From Trema orientale (taxonomy: Eukaryota; Streptophyta; Magnoliopsida; Rosales; Cannabaceae): a DNA stretch of 64,000 nucleotides. The stretch's first letter is position 1. Each line of letters opens with the position of its first letter. Below, piece after piece: positions 61,324 to 64,000 of the stretch. The translations under genes were made by a program, and so were the position numbers. The DNA lies in the NCBI GenBank assembly GCA_002914845.1, contig JXTC01000316.1, positions 62,001 to 126,000 on the forward strand, in the 5' to 3' direction. The notes under the pieces are model-generated. The model saw nothing but the letters and a program-made list of their open reading frames with translations, ran no database searches and had not been told where the DNA came from.

Positions 61324-61603
61324 TTATTATTATGATCTCAGACGAGTTAATCATATTTTCTTAATGGTAATTATGGGTCTTGAGATCAAATCATTCCCCT
61401 TAAATTAAAAAAAAAAAAGAAGAAAAAAAAACAATTATTACATAGAAAAAAAAATCATGACACTGTTGTCTTTATTCCTATAAACAATACACATAGGATT
61501 GACGAAATTGGCAAGTATCATGTCAACATTAGACCGACACTTTTAAGATGCAAAATTTTTTTGCGACACGTTTTTTGAGATTTTGAAAAGTCAACAAAAT
61601 ATT

Positions 61604-61963
61604 GGCCCCGTTTGATTCGCCTATTTGAATGGGTGTATTTGAATGGAAATTGTGGAATGGGTTATAATTGGAATGGAAGACATTTGAATGGAAAAAATAG
61701 TGGAATGGGTTATAATTAGAATGGGAGTATTGGAATGGACCATTCAAAAACACCTCTCCCCCTCCATTCTCATCCAAGACACAAAAATCCATTCAAATAG
61801 TTGATGTGACTGATGAACCATTTGAATGGAAAAACTGAATTGTTGAAACAAATACTCATTCCAAAAGACCATTTGAATGGAAAATTTAGAGTTGTTGAAA
61901 CAAACACTCATTCAAATGGATTTTCCATTCCAATGGAATGGAATGGTCGAAACAAACGGGGCC
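61604..61963. mobile_element. Tourist-like MITE, copy 2 (well preserved)
   Basis: The ends GGCCCCGTTTGATTCG and, reverse-complemented, GGCCCCGTTTGTTTCG match closely, and ATT flanks both sides (61601-61603, 61964-61966). The 360-bp body is built of GAATGG/CCATTC words and has no coding. The 3-bp duplication and the GGCCCCGTTTG end fit PIF/Harbinger-derived Tourist MITEs. Better-kept ends than the copies at 42710 and 59466 suggest that it is younger. Confidence 0.9.
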
Positions 61964-61998
61964 ATTGAAAATTTATTGTGAGTTGTGGCACACTCATT

Positions 61999-62690
61999 GA
62001 GATTTTGAAAGATAAAAAAGTATTAAAAAAAGATTTCACAGAGATTTTTTTATATTTTATAAACAGACTCCTCAAAGAAATATCATCAATCGTGGATCAC
62101 AAATACAATTACGAACAAATGTGTGAGTTATCCTAATTCTTTAATAGAAAGATAACAAAGAACACCAATAATCTATTGCTTTCAACATTTGTTTCTGACT
62201 GTATCCTTGGCGGGGTAAACTATATGAGACCAATAACAATTGAGATCCATGCTCGTGGAAAAAAAAAAGAAAACAAAAGCCGACCACTAAACAGATCTAG
62301 ATCTGAAAAGAAATCTCATATTTAAGATCTGGACCGGACTAAAATTCACACAAAAAGTGGTACTATAAACCAGATCTAGATTTCGACTTATTAAAACTGA
62401 AAAAGAAAAAGAAAAAAGAAACAAAGAGGAGGAAGAAAAAGAGGGTGAGAAGAGGAGGTCGAAAAAAGAGAAGGAAAAACCCTCTCTCCGATCTCCAAAC
62501 AAAACGACACTGATTTTTTTGTTAGGAAGAAATATAACTAGAGAGAGGCTAGAGTTTGGTGGGGAGCTTGTCTTGCGAGCTTGTATTATTTCACAGAGAT
62601 TTTGAATAGACAAAAAAGTATTAAAAGTCTGTTTTGACACGCTTTTTGAGATTTTGAAAGATAAAAAAGTATTAAAAAAGATTTCACAGT
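61999..62690. repeat. direct copies of a ~45-bp TTTGAAAGATAAAAAAGTAT word
   Basis: GAGATTTTGAAAGATAAAAA followed by AGTATTAAAAAAGATTTCAC occurs near 61999-62040 and 62649-62690, with partial copies near 61577 and 62600. The preceding word GACACGTTTTTTGAG recurs too. The DNA between (62280-62580) is purine-rich and holds no gene; a 135-codon minus-strand frame there is low-complexity Ser/Phe-rich sequence. Confidence 0.6.
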
Positions 62691-62699
62691 TCATACATA

Positions 62700-64000
62700 T
62701 TAGCTAGGTTGAAGAATCAATTATTGCTTTAATCGAAAAAGTTCAAAATTTTATTTTAAAACTTATGTATATTGTATTTATATATGTAACATTAGTATAA
62801 CTACTTTATTAAAAAAAAAAAAAACAAAACACATTAGTATAACTACATAACTCTAGAGTCCAGAGTATATATGTGTTACTTGTCCTTTTTGTTAAACATT
62901 GTATATGGTAGGAACCAGTCTACAAGCAGCGCAACTACAAATTTAAAATGGATGACTGTATATATATATATGTATGATTAGTGGATATATGTATACGTAT
63001 CCGCATATAATTATATGGAGAGTTTTTAATAGAGATTTTTATTTTTACTCTATAATTTCGTAGGTATTTTGATCAAGTTAAAAATGACTCGTTATTTCAT
63101 AGATAAGAATTTCAAATCATTTTTACTTACAATTTCATTTTAATATTTATTAATTTTTTATATATGGCTAATATTAAGATAATCAATGAAAACTATCAAA
63201 TCGATAATATATACGGATAGAATGATTTAAGAAGTGTAAGAACGGTATAAGTTAATTAAGATAATTAATGCCAACATGATACTAAAATTAATATATATAT
63301 TAATATGCTTATATACATATTTTGATAAAAAATAATATTATAGTTTATATATACAGATAGAGTGATTTTTGTTTAGCAAGTTTTGATAAAGAATATTAAT
63401 AATATATATTACTTTTATATATATGGCTAGTTTTAAAATTATAAAAAAAAATCAAAACAAACTTTTTAATACTTTCATATATATATATACGACTAATTTT
63501 AACATTATGAAAAAAAAATTCAAAGTTTCATTTATTGTCAACACTTTTATCCATTCATGCATATGACCCGACGAGCAAAAAACAATTAATAATAATAAAA
63601 TAAATAGGAAAATGAATAAATTCTCAAATTGGTTGCTGTCATTTTTCTTTTTAAGAGAATGAATAAATTCTTGATCTACAAGCCCTCTGAATTCACAGTT
63701 TGATAGCAAAATACAATAATTAAATAGCTTGAAAAAGAGTGTATAAGAGAAAAATTTAAAGGAAAAAAAATAGATATATATATTTGGTAATAGCAATGAT
63801 GAAAGATAGAAAATAAGAATAAAAATACAATGAATCAACTATAGAATGAGAATGGAAAAAAATAATAGAAAAGGATTGACAAAAAAGAAAAAAAGAAAAA
63901 ATTGCCCAACACATCAAATCACAAACATATTACTAATCTTTTTGGTCATAAATAACTTTCTGTATTTATATAAGTATTAATTATATTAAATTTTTGATAA
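62700..64000. other. gene-free AT-rich end of the window
   Basis: I see no gene. TA microsatellites occur near 62960, 63290 and 63478. A minus-strand frame at 63452-63838 is hydrophobic and low-complexity, as expected by chance in such AT-rich DNA. Words near 63040-63090 (CTCTATAATTTCGTAGG, GTTAAAAATGACTCG) resemble the MITE-like sequence near 57795-57835. Confidence 0.4.

Noticed and set aside
62287-62694. 135-codon minus-strand ORF
   Set aside because: Ser/Phe-rich translation of a purine-rich low-complexity stretch with repeated words; no domain.
63452-63838. 128-codon hydrophobic minus-strand ORF
   Set aside because: Composition is what very AT-rich DNA gives by chance, and it spans microsatellites.
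1-64000. CRISPR arrays, bacterial operons or phage
   Set aside because: Spliced plant genes, a plant miRNA and plant transposons leave no doubt about a eukaryotic origin; no spacer-repeat arrays were seen.

Overview
This is plant nuclear DNA from a eudicot. It is AT-rich, with multi-exon genes in canonical GT-AG introns and many small transposon remnants. An exact miR535 sequence argues against Brassicaceae, which as far as I recall lack this miRNA. I cannot name the species; a Rosales-type plant is only a guess. One ambiguous base (n) lies at 12571.

Three host loci can be supported. (1) A MIR535 microRNA hairpin lies at about 6.37-6.50 kb on the + strand, inside a likely spliced non-coding primary transcript. 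(2) A complete 21-exon gene at 14,311-25,690 on the - strand encodes a 1312-aa WD40 protein of the TWD40-2 type, a subunit of the TPLATE endocytic adaptor complex. (3) A complete 5-exon gene at 30,544-35,859 on the + strand encodes an 867-aa glutamate receptor-like (GLR) channel. I joined the exons by reading splice sites and checking phase. Both coding sequences come out as exact multiples of three.

The rest is mostly repeats. 0-14 kb: the 3' part of an L1-type LINE, the MIR535 locus, a 291-bp tandem duplication broken by a small solo LTR, and a decayed plastid 16S rRNA fragment. 26-30 kb: a PIF/Harbinger transposase remnant. GLR intron 1 carries two inverted-repeat elements with Mutator-like 9-bp target duplications, and intron 2 carries a CACTA-type end and a tiny poly(A) insertion. 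36-39 kb: more inverted-repeat elements and an 87-bp tandem array. 39.5-41.7 kb: an LTR-element fossil. 42-44 kb: a LINE remnant split by a Tourist-like MITE. 45.26-46.57 kb: a shortened hAT element with a perfect 8-bp target duplication. 49.15-52.02 kb: a probable old solo LTR. 52.45-52.64 kb: a tRNA-type SINE with a long target duplication. 53.96-55.23 kb: a long-TIR Mutator-like element. 58.34-59.33 kb: a roughly 1-kb foldback. 59.76-61.32 kb: a Pack-MULE carrying pieces of an LRR receptor kinase gene. 61.60-61.96 kb: a second, well-preserved Tourist-like MITE.

The three host loci do not form a pathway. The most interesting points are the MIR535 locus, the Pack-MULE with captured receptor sequence, the large foldback, and the several insertions whose empty-site sequence can be read inside the window.
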